64,000 nucleotides of DNA from Microcoleus sp. AS-A8 (GTDB lineage: Bacteria > Cyanobacteriota > Cyanobacteriia > Cyanobacteriales > Coleofasciculaceae). Numbering within the stretch: the first letter of the stretch is position 1; the number at the start of each line of letters is the position of its first letter. A program made the position numbers and the translations under genes. Below, piece after piece: positions 45,743-55,836 of the stretch. Under the pieces are notes generated by a model, which had not been told where the DNA came from, searched no databases, and worked only from the letters and a program-made list of their open reading frames with translations. Where the stretch lies: contig JAMPKV010000003.1 in NCBI GenBank assembly GCA_039962225.1, positions 1 to 64,000 of the forward strand, written 5' to 3'.

Positions 45743-45855
45743 GTTTTTGCGAGAGAAAATTTCTTAATCTGTTCTATGTACTGGGTAAGGAGATTCTTCA
45801 CTCACTCTTAAGATTCTCCTAACCCTTGTGCTGGCAATGTTTTTCCCAGTAAAAA

Positions 45856-46737
45856 TTAAACATCACAAAAGGTATCAGAGGTAGAGTCAAGCTGTCTCTG
45901 CTCTTGTAAAAAAGCTTGGACAGTTTGATTAAACGCTTTACGCTGTACCAAAAATGGCCAATGATTACCGGGAAATGGGCAAATCTTTAAGTTTTTTAAG
46001 TAAGTTTTGTAGGGTTTGAGTTGCCAATTTTTGCGGTTCACCCCTGTTTCGGGCTGGATGAACAGGGTGGGGATATCAATTGAGTCAGTCAGCCCTGCAA
46101 CCCGCATTACGTCCTCAAAAATTTGATCGCGGGCAGGGATGGTAAACTTGCTGCCCCAACAACCATCTGGTTTTTGTTCAATACCTGCTTGAAAAACTTG
46201 CTGCTGCAAGGAACTCCATCCCTGATATAAATTTAACTGACGTGCTTGATTTAAGGCTTGCTCATAACTCGCAAATGGCCCCATGCCTTGAAGAAACGGC
46301 AATACACGGTACAGTAGGGGAAAAGTAACCTTCATTACGCTGGGCATCTTCCAGACGAAAATCGGATCGACTAGAATCATACTCCGCAAACGCTGTGGAT
46401 GTTGTCGTGCCCAGATAAGTGCGACTTTGCCAGTCCAAGAATGACCCAGAACATGAGCAGAAGACCACCCCAGGTGTTCCATTAAGGCTTCTAAATCCGC
46501 GATCGCATCGGTAAAGGTATAACCCCTATCCGGCTTGCTACTTTCGCCATGACCGCGCATATCGGGTGCAACAATATGGTATTGCTCAGATAGGTAATCT
46601 CCCAAGCTTGACCAAACGAGGGCGTGGTCTGCTAAACCATGCAACAACAGCAAGGGAACATTTCCCTGGTTCCACTCTAGGTAAGAAATTTGGATATCCG
46701 GCAAGGATAATGTTTGACGTAGAGGTAGCATAGCCAT
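45856..46737 (-). CDS. alpha/beta hydrolase
   Basis: A 293-residue hydrolase: HGLADHALVW near residue 35, nucleophile elbow VLGHSWTGKVALIW (Ser about residue 98), and late GNHWPFLVQRKAF with the catalytic His. It is a typical C-C/ester hydrolase of uncertain substrate. It sits next to the MerR regulator on the same strand, 70 bases downstream of it. Confidence 0.88.
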   Translation of the reverse strand: MAMLPLRQTLSLPDIQISYLEWNQGNVPLLLLHGLADHALVWSSLGDYLSEQYHIVAPDMRGHGESSKPDRGYTFTDAIADLEALMEHLGWSSAHVLGHSWTGKVALIWARQHPQRLRSMILVDPIFVWKMPSVMKVTFPLLYRVLPFLQGMGPFASYEQALNQARQLNLYQGWSSLQQQVFQAGIEQKPDGCWGSKFTIPARDQIFEDVMRVAGLTDSIDIPTLFIQPETGVNRKNWQLKPYKTYLKNLKICPFPGNHWPFLVQRKAFNQTVQAFLQEQRQLDSTSDTFCDV

Positions 46738-46806
46738 ATTGCAACCGTTGAGAGACGCATCGCTAGATATGTTACTCGCAAGTCAGCAGCACAGCGATAT
46801 CCACTT

Positions 46807-47373
46807 TCATTCACTTCTGGCTTCTTGAATGTTTGGGCAAATTGTGTGAGCAATCCGATCGCTGGGTGGTTGTTCTTGCCAGCCCGAAAGTAAACCCAAA
46901 AGTTCAGATTTGAGAATTTCTAAGGCTTCGATTTGCTCTGTAATCGCCTCTACTTTGAGCAGTAAATGTTGCTTCACTGACCCACAGGGCAATTCACCGG
47001 AGTCGTGGACTTCTAGGATGTCGCGAATCTCACTGAGGCTGAGTCCTAGAGATTGCGATCGCTTAATAAATGCGAGTCGATTGAGGACTTGGCTGTTGAA
47101 CAGGCGGTAGCCAGATTCCGCACGAGTCGTTGTCGGTTCGAGGAGACCAATCTCTTCATAGTAGCGAATCGTTTTGACCGACATACCTGTCAGATTGGCA
47201 ACTTCGCCAATCTTAAGTTGATGAGGGACACTCTGTGCAGCATCGTTGCGCCCTATCTCATTCTTCGACTTCGGCTGTGCATTAGAGGAATTCTTCCCCT
47301 TCATCTGGTGCTTTGCAGTAGGGGGAAAGGGTTGAGCGCGTTTCGCTTCACTATCGAGAGCAGAGTTGCCCAT
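46807..47373 (-). CDS. MerR-family regulator with extended N-terminus
   Basis: The 188-residue protein has the MerR HTH LKIGEVANLTGMSVKTIRYYEEIGLL followed by coiled-coil dimer helix and a C-terminal Cys. It has Cys at CGSV and TICPNIQ, which is compatible with metal sensing (as in ZntR/CueR-type), but the exact ligand set is not clear. The first 50 residues are a low-complexity basic extension; a start nearer the HTH may be used. It may regulate the downstream hydrolase gene. Confidence 0.85.
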   Translation of the reverse strand: MGNSALDSEAKRAQPFPPTAKHQMKGKNSSNAQPKSKNEIGRNDAAQSVPHQLKIGEVANLTGMSVKTIRYYEEIGLLEPTTTRAESGYRLFNSQVLNRLAFIKRSQSLGLSLSEIRDILEVHDSGELPCGSVKQHLLLKVEAITEQIEALEILKSELLGLLSGWQEQPPSDRIAHTICPNIQEARSE

Positions 47374-47485
47374 CGTTTTTTGAGTTAGGGTGAACGAGAA
47401 GCGTTAGTGAAGCGCTTGCCAAGGCTGAGCCCTCAAAGCCCGTGCCAACAACGGCCTGTTTCTGAAACGATCATTAGGCCATTGC

Positions 47486-47782
47486 TTAGCGAGGCGGCTG
47501 ACGCTTAGCAGCGCTCAGTATCGGTAAGGCAGGTCGTGACGAGGATGGGGGAAGATAGTGTGTCACGGGCTGATCGGCTAGTTCAGTCTCTCGACGTTGA
47601 CTTTGCCACCAACGAAGTGCTACTGCTAGCACCATCATCATCAACCCAAAACTGAGCAGCGACCAGCGCTCACCTACGCCGCCAATCACAGCATCGACAG
47701 CTCCGACAATAACAATAAAGCTAGAAATTGGCTCTTTGCGGTAAGCCGCCTTTAAAATTCGAGGCAATAAAGCATTCATCAC
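47486..47782 (-). CDS. small membrane protein
   Basis: The 98-residue protein has two hydrophobic helices (ISSFIVIVGAVDAVIGG and SLLSFGLMMMVLAVALRWW) and a cytoplasmic Ser/Arg/Pro-rich tail. Function unknown. Confidence 0.6.
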   Translation of the reverse strand: MMNALLPRILKAAYRKEPISSFIVIVGAVDAVIGGVGERWSLLSFGLMMMVLAVALRWWQSQRRETELADQPVTHYLPPSSSRPALPILSAAKRQPPR

Positions 47783-48055
47783 GGCTTGTTACTTACTCTA
47801 TTTCACTAAGTATTTAATCTACTTCCAGGTTATCTCATTCGCGTCCGCACAACGAGCAGCAGCTAGAGGTCTGATTTTCTAGATTTTTTATTGTCTTATC
47901 ACGTCTGACAATCCTAGTCACTGGGTTAGGCAGCGTCATAAATTTTCTGAGTTCACCTAGAAATAGATTGTTGACCTATGGTTAGTCTGTTCAAGTTTCA
48001 CAAGACGGATGAAAGACGTTAGGAGTTTCTCGTGAGTCAGAGTCGAATTGTGATT

Positions 48056-48226
48056 CTATTTCAAACCCAGCCAGGTTAGCAGTCCTTGGCCTGTTGAGTA
48101 CTCAATAATCACAGTCAAGATAAAACCAATCATTGCGGCTCGACCATTTAATCGCTCTGCGTAATCGTTGAAGCCAAACTTAGGCTCTTCTAGTTGGGGA
48201 GTTGTGGTTGGTTTGGGCTGCGTCAT
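48056..48226 (-). CDS. hli: high-light-inducible protein (Hlip/SCP), 56 residues
   Basis: Below the usual 60-codon cutoff. The reverse strand reads MTQPKPTTTPQLEEPKFGFN, then DYAERLNGRAAMIGFILTVI and a helix ending WLGLK. The single transmembrane helix carries the ExxNGRxAMIGF chlorophyll-binding motif of the LHC-superfamily stress proteins. Hlips bind chlorophyll and carotenoid and protect photosystem assembly under light stress. ATG at 48226 follows GAGGTAATAAA. Expression in high light is inferred from the family. Confidence 0.92.
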   Translation of the reverse strand: MTQPKPTTTPQLEEPKFGFNDYAERLNGRAAMIGFILTVIIEYSTGQGLLTWLGLK

Positions 48227-48724
48227 TATTTTATTACCTCACGTTCCTTAGTTACAATACTTTAACAATTTTAATCGTTCTTTAATAATGAATCCTTGTC
48301 AAGTCTAGATTTTGGGATTGGGGATCAGGAAAATTTTCCTCAGTTCCTTGCCGCTAGCCGCTTTCTAGCTAGGAGGTTATTCAGTCCAGAAATTTTCATG
48401 GTCATACTGGTATTTAAGACCTCTTGAAGATAGCAGCCGTCTGCTCAAGGCTCGATCCCACAAGGAGTGTTTGAAGGCGGCTGAATTTGTTCATGTCTTG
48501 TACTAGATATGCTAGTCGTCTAGACGTTTTAAGCCGAGCGATTGCCTATAGCATCGCCCACAGGGCATCGTATAGGTGAACTGGATTTGTGTCGCCGCCG
48601 ACTAGACGCTGTCGCCAACTGGTGCAAGATCAGAGTCAGTAAGTCTTACAAGGTGTCCGAATTAATTATTCACCGTTGCGGAATGCCGTCAGGAAAAGCA
48701 GCGGTAGTTAATAGAGGTAAAAAG
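48227..48724. other. hli-ald divergent intergenic region
   Basis: The stretch contains a palindromic repeat CCTATAGCATCGCCCACAGG... (48545-48576). The frame upstream of ald (48542-48724) is open but is not part of Ald. The rest is AT-rich promoter sequence for the Hlip gene. Confidence 0.5.
48545..48576. repeat. imperfect palindrome CCTATAG...CTATAGG type
   Basis: The arms CCTATA and TATAGG flank a GCCCACAGGGC centre. It is similar to the repeat at 20701-20720 (TATAGCACCGCCCAAAGGGC), so it is a dispersed element with at least two copies. Confidence 0.6.
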
Positions 48725-49813
48725 ATGGAAATAGGTGTCCCTAGAGAAACGAAAGACCAAGAATTTCGTGTCGGTTTAAGTCCCAGTAGCGTCCGGGTGC
48801 TACGTGAAGGTGACCATAGGGTCTTTGTTGAGCAGGGTGCAGGGGTTGGCGCAGGTTTCACGGATGAAGACTACCAGCAGGCAGGAGCCAGCATTGTCTC
48901 GCAGGCCGCCGATGCTTGGAATCGAGAACTGGTCGTCAAGGTCAAGGAACCACTAAAGCCAGAGTACCAGTTTCTGCAAAAAGGACAGTTGCTGTTTACA
49001 TATCTACACTTAGCAGCGGATCGCTCTCTAACAGAACACTTGATTGATTGTGGCGTGAGTGCGATCGCCTATGAAACTGTCGAACTTCCTGATGGTAAAC
49101 TTCCCTTACTTACCCCGATGAGCATCATTGCAGGTCGCCTTGCGGTGCAATTTGGAGCCAGGTATCTAGAGCGCCAACAGGGAGGGCGGGGTGTTCTTTT
49201 GGGTGGGATTCCCGGCGTTAGAGCCGGTAAAGTGGTGATTATCGGTGGTGGTGTTGTCGGCACGGAAGCTGCTCGAATTGCCGTGGGGATGGGTGCCCAA
49301 GTGCAAATTTTCGATGTGAATGTAGATCGCTTGGCTTATCTAGAAACCCTGTTCGGCTCCAGAGTCGAACTGCTCTACAGTAATTCTGCTTCTATTGAAG
49401 AAATGGTTTCAAAGGCCGATTTGCTCATCGGTGCGGTTTTAGTCCCAGGGCGTCGGGCACCCATCCTGGTGCATCGGAGTTTAGTGCAAAAGATGCATCC
49501 GGGTTCGGTGATTGTTGACGTTGCCGTAGACCAAGGCGGCTGCATTGAGACATTACGACCAACATCTCACAGCAATCCCACTTATGTGGAGGAGGGCGTT
49601 GTCCACTTTGGTGTTCCTAATATGCCGGGAGCCGTACCTTGGACAGCAACACAGGCACTGAATAACAGCACGCTTCCCTACGTCCTCAAACTGGCGAATC
49701 ACGGATTAGGCGCTCTAAAACTCGACTCTGCGTTGGGTAAAGGCCTGAATATCCAGAACTATCAGCTCGTTCACCCAGCCGTACAGCAGGTGTTTCCAGA
49801 TTTAGTGGGGTGA
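48725..49813 (+). CDS. ald: alanine dehydrogenase
   Basis: Ald interconverts alanine and pyruvate plus ammonia with NAD. From ATG at 48725 (after AGAGGTAAAAAG) it has 362 residues, the normal length. Seen: MEIGVPRETKDQEFRVGLSP, VKVKEPLKPEY with a substrate-binding Lys, LFTYLHLA with a conserved His, and the Rossmann motif VVIIGGGVVGTEAARIAVGMG. An open frame reaching 48542 is not used. Confidence 0.96.
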   Translation: MEIGVPRETKDQEFRVGLSPSSVRVLREGDHRVFVEQGAGVGAGFTDEDYQQAGASIVSQAADAWNRELVVKVKEPLKPEYQFLQKGQLLFTYLHLAADRSLTEHLIDCGVSAIAYETVELPDGKLPLLTPMSIIAGRLAVQFGARYLERQQGGRGVLLGGIPGVRAGKVVIIGGGVVGTEAARIAVGMGAQVQIFDVNVDRLAYLETLFGSRVELLYSNSASIEEMVSKADLLIGAVLVPGRRAPILVHRSLVQKMHPGSVIVDVAVDQGGCIETLRPTSHSNPTYVEEGVVHFGVPNMPGAVPWTATQALNNSTLPYVLKLANHGLGALKLDSALGKGLNIQNYQLVHPAVQQVFPDLVG

Positions 49814-49922
49814 TGTAGTGACAGCAGGTTGCAAGTAAATAGAGTACATTGTGCCAACGGCTGTGACTGTACTTGATAAACCAGCAATCTGCTGCAAGCG
49901 TCTTGCTGCCCGTGAACCGCCC

Positions 49923-51656
49923 TCAACTCGACGAGAGTGGCAGGCGTTTGCTACCACTGAGTACCTCTTCAAAGGCGGAGGCAGATAAAGGAGGACTGAA
50001 CCAATATCCTTGAATCTGATCGCACTGATGCCCATAGAAAAACGCGAGTTCAGCTTCAGTTTCCACCCCTTCCGCAACGACTTTTAGATTCAGACTTTGA
50101 GCCATTTGCAGAATCGCGGTTGTAATCGCCGCGTTTTTAGCATCCTGTGTCAGCGAAGACACAAATGAACGATCAATCTTCAAAATATCGAAGGGCAATT
50201 GTCCTAGAAAGCTTAAAGATGAATAACCTGTGCCAAAATCATCAATGGAGATTTGAATACCAAGGGATTTTAATTCACTCAAAGTTGCGATCGCCACTTC
50301 AGGATTTTCCATTACCGTACTTTCAGTGAGTTCTAACTCTAAATACCTGGGATCAAGTCCAGTTTCTGTGAGGATCTCGACGATTAACTCACCTAGATGG
50401 GGTTGACTAAACTGATGTCCCGATAAATTGACCGCGATCCGGATCGGGGGTAAGCCCGCGGTTTGCCAGCCTTGAGCTTGAACACAAGCGGTCTTGAGAA
50501 TCCACTCTCCCAGTGGGATAATGAAACCCGTCTTCTCCGCCAAAGGAATAAATTCAGACGGCGAAATAAAGCCTCGCTCTGGATGAAGCCAACGCACCAA
50601 GGCTTCTGCCCCTTCAACCTCTCCTGTTCGCAGATTCACCTTAGGTTGATAGTAAACTTGAAATTCTTGGCGTTCCAAAGCTTGACGCAGCTCAAGTTCC
50701 AGTAATAGTTCTTCTTGAGATTGAGTACCAATTGAGGCGAGGTAAAACTGATAAGGCGTCTTGCCCAACTTCTGGGCTTCTTCTCTCGCTGCACTGGCAT
50801 GTTTAATTAAGGTGTCAATATCCCGCCCATCGCGTCCAAAGAAAGCAATCCCAATTCTAGCTCTGAGAAAAAGTTCATGAACATCCACAGGCAATGGTGA
50901 GGAAAATGCCTCAATCAGGGTTTCTGCTATCTTAGCCACCTGCCCACGATGAGTATTCGGGGTCAGCAGAATCACAAATTGAGCTGCACCTAAATGAGCA
51001 ATGGTGTCTAGTGGACTGACACAATTCTGAAGACGTTCTGCAATGGCTTTGAGTAACAAGTCGCCACTGGTGGGTCCGAGGGTATTGTGCAGCCGTTTGA
51101 GTTGCTCAAAGCCGACGGAGAGTAAGGGAATCCGGCGCTGGCGGGCATTACCTTGAGTGAGTAACTGATTAAACCGTTCTTCCAATAACACTTGATTGGG
51201 CAAGTTGGTCAAATGGTTATAACGCAGTAGGTAGTCTAGTTGAGCTTGTGTCTGCTCTAGTTCCAGGCTATGCCGCTGAGCCAAAGAAGCTTTTTTTTGC
51301 AATCGAGTGGCAATCGCCTCTAGGAGTTCAGCCCTGGTAAACGGCTTGGTGAGGTAATCATCCGCCCCTAAAGTCATGGCCTGACGCCAATCGGCCCGAT
51401 CCGCTTTGGCGGTGAGAAAAATGAAGGGAATGGTTGCGGTGGTTGGGTCTTGTTGCAACGCCTTCAAGACACCGTAGCCATCCAGAATGGGCATGAGAAT
51501 GTCGCAAATAATCACATCAGGCTGTTCACGGCGCGCTAGCTGCACCCCACAGCTACCATTCTCTGCACCGATGGCCTGGAACCCTTCGGCACTCAGGAGT
51601 TTAAGTAGATTAATCCGAATCGATCGCTCGTCTTCAATTACGAGAATTTTATACAT
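49923..51656 (-). CDS. response regulator with degenerate GGDEF and intact EAL (c-di-GMP phosphodiesterase)
   Basis: A 577-residue protein in the order receiver, GGDEF, EAL. The receiver has the acidic pair in VIEDERS and the phospho-acceptor Asp in VIICDILMP. The GGDEF motif is degenerate (HLGAAQFVILL), so cyclase activity is unlikely. The EAL domain keeps the EAL motif (GAEALVRW), the Asn of IAVNLSG, the Glu of ELTES, DDFGTGYSSL and KIDRSFV, so c-di-GMP hydrolysis is expected. It lies 114 bases downstream of the ethylene-receptor-like kinase on the same strand, suggesting a two-component pair. Confidence 0.93.
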   Translation of the reverse strand: MYKILVIEDERSIRINLLKLLSAEGFQAIGAENGSCGVQLARREQPDVIICDILMPILDGYGVLKALQQDPTTATIPFIFLTAKADRADWRQAMTLGADDYLTKPFTRAELLEAIATRLQKKASLAQRHSLELEQTQAQLDYLLRYNHLTNLPNQVLLEERFNQLLTQGNARQRRIPLLSVGFEQLKRLHNTLGPTSGDLLLKAIAERLQNCVSPLDTIAHLGAAQFVILLTPNTHRGQVAKIAETLIEAFSSPLPVDVHELFLRARIGIAFFGRDGRDIDTLIKHASAAREEAQKLGKTPYQFYLASIGTQSQEELLLELELRQALERQEFQVYYQPKVNLRTGEVEGAEALVRWLHPERGFISPSEFIPLAEKTGFIIPLGEWILKTACVQAQGWQTAGLPPIRIAVNLSGHQFSQPHLGELIVEILTETGLDPRYLELELTESTVMENPEVAIATLSELKSLGIQISIDDFGTGYSSLSFLGQLPFDILKIDRSFVSSLTQDAKNAAITTAILQMAQSLNLKVVAEGVETEAELAFFYGHQCDQIQGYWFSPPLSASAFEEVLSGSKRLPLSSS

Positions 51657-51770
51657 CGGTTCTGGTCCTTGGAATAGGTTAAATTGACACGATAACGTGA
51701 CAGAAGCTCTTTGTGGCTATGAAGTAAGCTGTTGATTTAACCCTGGATTGACAAGAGCGGACTTCATCGG

Positions 51771-54700
51771 TTAAACGATTTGACTTGTGTCTCCAAATCG
51801 TTTGGGTTGGTTGATGCGAGGTGACACACGATTCAGCATGGGAAGAGAGAAATGGTTTTTTAAAGGCAGTGACACGGTAAATCGAGTTCCTAGCCCGACT
51901 TCACTGTTGACGCTAATCTCACCCCTATGTAAGTCAACACAGGTTTTAACAATCGCTAGCCCTAATCCTGTTCCTGCGATCGCGCCGACATTTTTCGCCC
52001 GGTAGAAAAACTCAAACAGTCGGGATTGATCTTCTCTCGGTATCCCTATACCCTGATCTTGAATTTGAAAAATCGCTTTGTCATCCTCACAAGTCAGTTC
52101 AAAGTGAACTTGACCACCTGCGGGAGAATACTTAATCGCATTGCAGAGTAAGTTACTCAGCAGTTGTCGCAGCAGCTTCTTATCCATACAAGCTAAGAAC
52201 CTGTGACCTCGACATACCAACGTTAGGCCGTGTGGGATGCCTGAGGGCGTTGGGTTTAAACTCATCCCTCGCTGAATTTCGGTGACTAACTCTTGGCAGA
52301 ACTCATTGAGTACTAGCGGTTCTGGATTAAATCGGACTTGTCCAGCCTCAGATGTGCCAATAAACAGCAAATCTTCCAATAACTGGAGCATGTGTTTGAC
52401 CGCATCTTGAATCAGATGCAACTGCTCAATCTTGTCTTCTTTTGTCCATTCGTAGTATTCCAGTAACTCCGCCGTGGACATGATCGTCGCTAGTGGTGTC
52501 CGGAACTCGTGAGACGTAATAGAGATAAAGCGAGACTTGAGATCGCCCAGTTCTTTTTCTTTTGCCAGGGCATTGAGAATCTCGACTTCCGCTAACTTGC
52601 GTTCTGTCACGTCCTCCGCAATCCCTGCAATTCGTGCAGGTGAAGCAACTTTGTTCAAGATGTGGAAGGCACGTACCCATACCCAACGAACTGAGCCATC
52701 GGGTCGCACAATCCGATATTCTTCATCAAAATCTTGCACCTGTTGGATATGGGGAGTCAAGGCAGCGACTACGCGATCGCGGTCTTCTGGGTGTATACTA
52801 TCTAACCAAGATTGAGGCTGCTCGTATAAACTCTGGGTTGTGCGTCCCCAAAGCTCCTCATAGGCAGGACTGATGTAAAGGATCTGGCTCAGATCAGGAA
52901 GCGTCAAAAAGAAAACCTCATGGATGTTTTCCGTTAACTGGCGGAATTGCTCTTCCCTTAAGCGCAGATCTTCCTGTGTTTTTCGGTAATCCGTAAGGTC
53001 CACGAGTACGCCATCCAAACACAGCAAACTACGATCTGCGGCAAATACGCCTTGACCTTTCTCGTAGACCCATCGTGTATTTCCGTCTTTTCCGATAATT
53101 CGATACTCTATCACGTAAGGCTTTTGGAGTGCGACACACTCGGCTATAACCAGCTCAACCCTGGCTCGATCTTCAGGAGCAATCACACTAGCAAATGTCC
53201 GGACTTGATTGTGGAGAAAGTCAGCCGCCGAATAACCTATCATCTCTTCAATGACATCGCTGATAAAGTCGATTGTCCAGTCTGCATCGTAGGCACGGCG
53301 GTAAACGACACCAGGGATATGATCCACTAAGGAACGGAATCGCTCCTCGCTCTCGCGCAATGCAGCCTCAGCCTGCTTCTGCTCAGTCACATCACGCCCC
53401 ATCATCAGGACTTCATCTTCACTATAGAAAACACTGCGAATTTCATAATGACGCCGTTCGCCCTTGAGCTGTATTGGCACTTCTGAAACTTGAACCTTAC
53501 CCGTCGAGAGCGTCGCTGCCACATCGGCACTCAGTTTAAGCGCTAATTCTGGTGGCAACAACTCAGCGATTTTTTTACCCAGAAACGCCCGAACCGAAAT
53601 CGGCGTCTGGCTATTTTTTGCTGGGATAAAGTCTAGATAAGTACCATCTCGATGGATTCGCACTAAGGCATCGGGAATCGCCTCCAGTAAAGCACGATTG
53701 ACCGCTTCGGTTTGGCGCAGTGCTTGTTGTGCCAAAAAACTTTCGTTCCACAAAGACACTGCTGCCGCTGCGCTGGTGAGCAAATCTATTTCTGATGCCT
53801 GCCAAGAAGAGTTTTCCCTACAATTGTCAAAACCAATAAACCCGAAAAACAGGCCATTCACTGTCAGGGGCAAAACTAGAATTGAGAGGATTCCCTGAAG
53901 TTCTAAAACGATACGTTCCGATTCGGGAAATTCGGTAACAATACCTGCAATAATTTCGTTTTGCGACAAAACTTGGCTCCAACGAGGGAAAACGTCCTCA
54001 TAAGCTAGGTTTTGCACCCACTGGCTATCCATTTTTGCCTGAATTCCTGGAGCGCACCACTCAGCTTTCTGACTCATGAGCAGACGTCCTCGCTCATCCC
54101 GGTGATTTTCAAACACGTAAACGCGACTAGCATGGGCAACTTGCCCCAACACTTCGAGAATCTCGTTGTAGGACTTTTGTTTGATGAACCCCTGTTGAGT
54201 GTCCCTCTCAAACGCTAATAACCCACGTTGCACTTCGACTAAGGCGGCTAAGTAACGTTCCCGCTCGGCCAATGCTGCTTCGCCCAGATGGCGCTCCGTG
54301 ATGTCGTGAAGGGTGCCACAAGTGCCCGTAATTGTCCCATTTGCATCCAACGTCAATTGCACGAATACTTCGAGCCATCGGTAGGCACCGCTTTGAGTTC
54401 GGTAGCGAATTTCTTGACGGCTGGATTCTTTTTTGCCTGCAATTAAGGGTTGAAATTGTGCTAAGTTGCGTTGCCGATCGTCGGGATGAACGTAATCTAA
54501 GAAGAATGTACCGAGACTCTGTGCGATCGCAAAATCGGTAATTTCACTCCAAGCCGGATTCAAGAAAGTCCAATATCCATGAACATCGGTCTGGAAAATG
54601 ACTTCTTTGACGTTGTCCACTACGGATCTATACTGTTCCTCTCGCTCTCGTAAAGAGGCTTCCACTTTCTGGCGTTGACCGATTTCCCATTGAAGCTGGA

Positions 54701-55205
54701 GGATAACATCCTTCAGCTCTGATAAGGCTTGTTTTAATTCTTGGGTTCGCTCTTCAACCCGTATCTCTAGCTGGTTTTTGGTGTGTTGCATAGCCTCTTC
54801 CGCTTGGGATGGATTTGCGTTTTCCAGGTTGAGGCGGTTTGGCAAGGCTAAAGCTTTGGGTATCGAAACCAACTCTCTAGCCATGGAGCAGGCTACTCCA
54901 GCAGCAATTACCTTGAAGAAGCTAGATAACCCGTAATCGAGGTGCCATAAAGTCCATATGTCCAGCAGGTGAGTGGTACCGCAGGCCATGATTAAAGAAC
55001 AGAACAACCAGAAGAGCTTCGGGAAGGGAATCTCAGGGCGCTGGCGTAGGCAATGAACCAACATCAGGAAAATTGACAAACAGGAAACGATCATGATGAA
55101 ATCACTGGCTACCTGAAGCCTAAAGATGCTCGATGCCCAGAGACGTTTATATTCATTGGAAATAAAATTTCCATCAAAAAATATCTGTAATACTTTGAGC
55201 ATCAT
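51771..55205 (-). CDS. ethylene-receptor-like multi-PAS/GAF sensor histidine kinase
   Basis: A 1144-residue protein. The N-terminus has three transmembrane helices matching the plant ETR1 ethylene-binding domain: Asp35 in SDFIMIV, then Cys75 and His79 in ACGTTHLLDIWT. The spacing Asp-40-Cys-4-His equals that of ETR1 Asp25/Cys65/His69, the copper and ethylene site. After a coiled coil come PAS, GAF and two or more further PAS domains, then the H-box SITSHEFRTPL near residue 900 and the HATPase with NLLCNAIKYSPAGG, DQGIGIP and GTGLGLAI. It is followed by a receiver-GGDEF-EAL gene. Ethylene binding is inferred from residues; it is known for the homologous cyanobacterial SynEtr1. Confidence 0.88.
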   Translation of the reverse strand: MMLKVLQIFFDGNFISNEYKRLWASSIFRLQVASDFIMIVSCLSIFLMLVHCLRQRPEIPFPKLFWLFCSLIMACGTTHLLDIWTLWHLDYGLSSFFKVIAAGVACSMARELVSIPKALALPNRLNLENANPSQAEEAMQHTKNQLEIRVEERTQELKQALSELKDVILQLQWEIGQRQKVEASLREREEQYRSVVDNVKEVIFQTDVHGYWTFLNPAWSEITDFAIAQSLGTFFLDYVHPDDRQRNLAQFQPLIAGKKESSRQEIRYRTQSGAYRWLEVFVQLTLDANGTITGTCGTLHDITERHLGEAALAERERYLAALVEVQRGLLAFERDTQQGFIKQKSYNEILEVLGQVAHASRVYVFENHRDERGRLLMSQKAEWCAPGIQAKMDSQWVQNLAYEDVFPRWSQVLSQNEIIAGIVTEFPESERIVLELQGILSILVLPLTVNGLFFGFIGFDNCRENSSWQASEIDLLTSAAAAVSLWNESFLAQQALRQTEAVNRALLEAIPDALVRIHRDGTYLDFIPAKNSQTPISVRAFLGKKIAELLPPELALKLSADVAATLSTGKVQVSEVPIQLKGERRHYEIRSVFYSEDEVLMMGRDVTEQKQAEAALRESEERFRSLVDHIPGVVYRRAYDADWTIDFISDVIEEMIGYSAADFLHNQVRTFASVIAPEDRARVELVIAECVALQKPYVIEYRIIGKDGNTRWVYEKGQGVFAADRSLLCLDGVLVDLTDYRKTQEDLRLREEQFRQLTENIHEVFFLTLPDLSQILYISPAYEELWGRTTQSLYEQPQSWLDSIHPEDRDRVVAALTPHIQQVQDFDEEYRIVRPDGSVRWVWVRAFHILNKVASPARIAGIAEDVTERKLAEVEILNALAKEKELGDLKSRFISITSHEFRTPLATIMSTAELLEYYEWTKEDKIEQLHLIQDAVKHMLQLLEDLLFIGTSEAGQVRFNPEPLVLNEFCQELVTEIQRGMSLNPTPSGIPHGLTLVCRGHRFLACMDKKLLRQLLSNLLCNAIKYSPAGGQVHFELTCEDDKAIFQIQDQGIGIPREDQSRLFEFFYRAKNVGAIAGTGLGLAIVKTCVDLHRGEISVNSEVGLGTRFTVSLPLKNHFSLPMLNRVSPRINQPKRFGDTSQIV

Positions 55206-55836
55206 CTATTCGTGATTCCAGTCAATTCAACAATAAGTTTTAGCTCTAACGTAGCTCAAAGTAAGTTGAAAAAAATATTTTACAGAAAGAATTATGGAAG
55301 CTTTATTGTTACGATAAAAGAAAAAATGAACTAATTAAATAGTTAAGAGATAATTTTAGGGTTAGCGCAGTTATCCTCACCTATCCAACATTCAGACGAA
55401 AGGTTTTTCCGTGAGTACTGAAAACAGCCAATGTAAGCTATTCCACTTTGAAGGGGCATGATGAGGACGAGCAGGATGCCCATTTCACAACAGATTCAAC
55501 ACTAATAATAGTGCTTGCCTAGATGGGGAGCGATTGATGGTCAAAGTGCTAACAGCTTTTTACCATCGAAATTCTTCATGGATGGAACTAATGGCTCAAG
55601 AGATTCCTTGTACTCCAAAAGAATAATTATGCGTGATTTTCTTACCTGACGAGATGTAAAAAATTAAAGTTTTAGTAAAGTTAAGAACGCTTAATAAACT
55701 ATGTCTCTATTAAAAATAAGCAACAATTAAGCTAATTATTATAATTTTTCAATAAACTTAAATATAATTCTGTTTAATAAATTAAATTTCTTTGAAAAAA
55801 GCACAAACAAAGATTAACAACATGAATCTTAATCAG

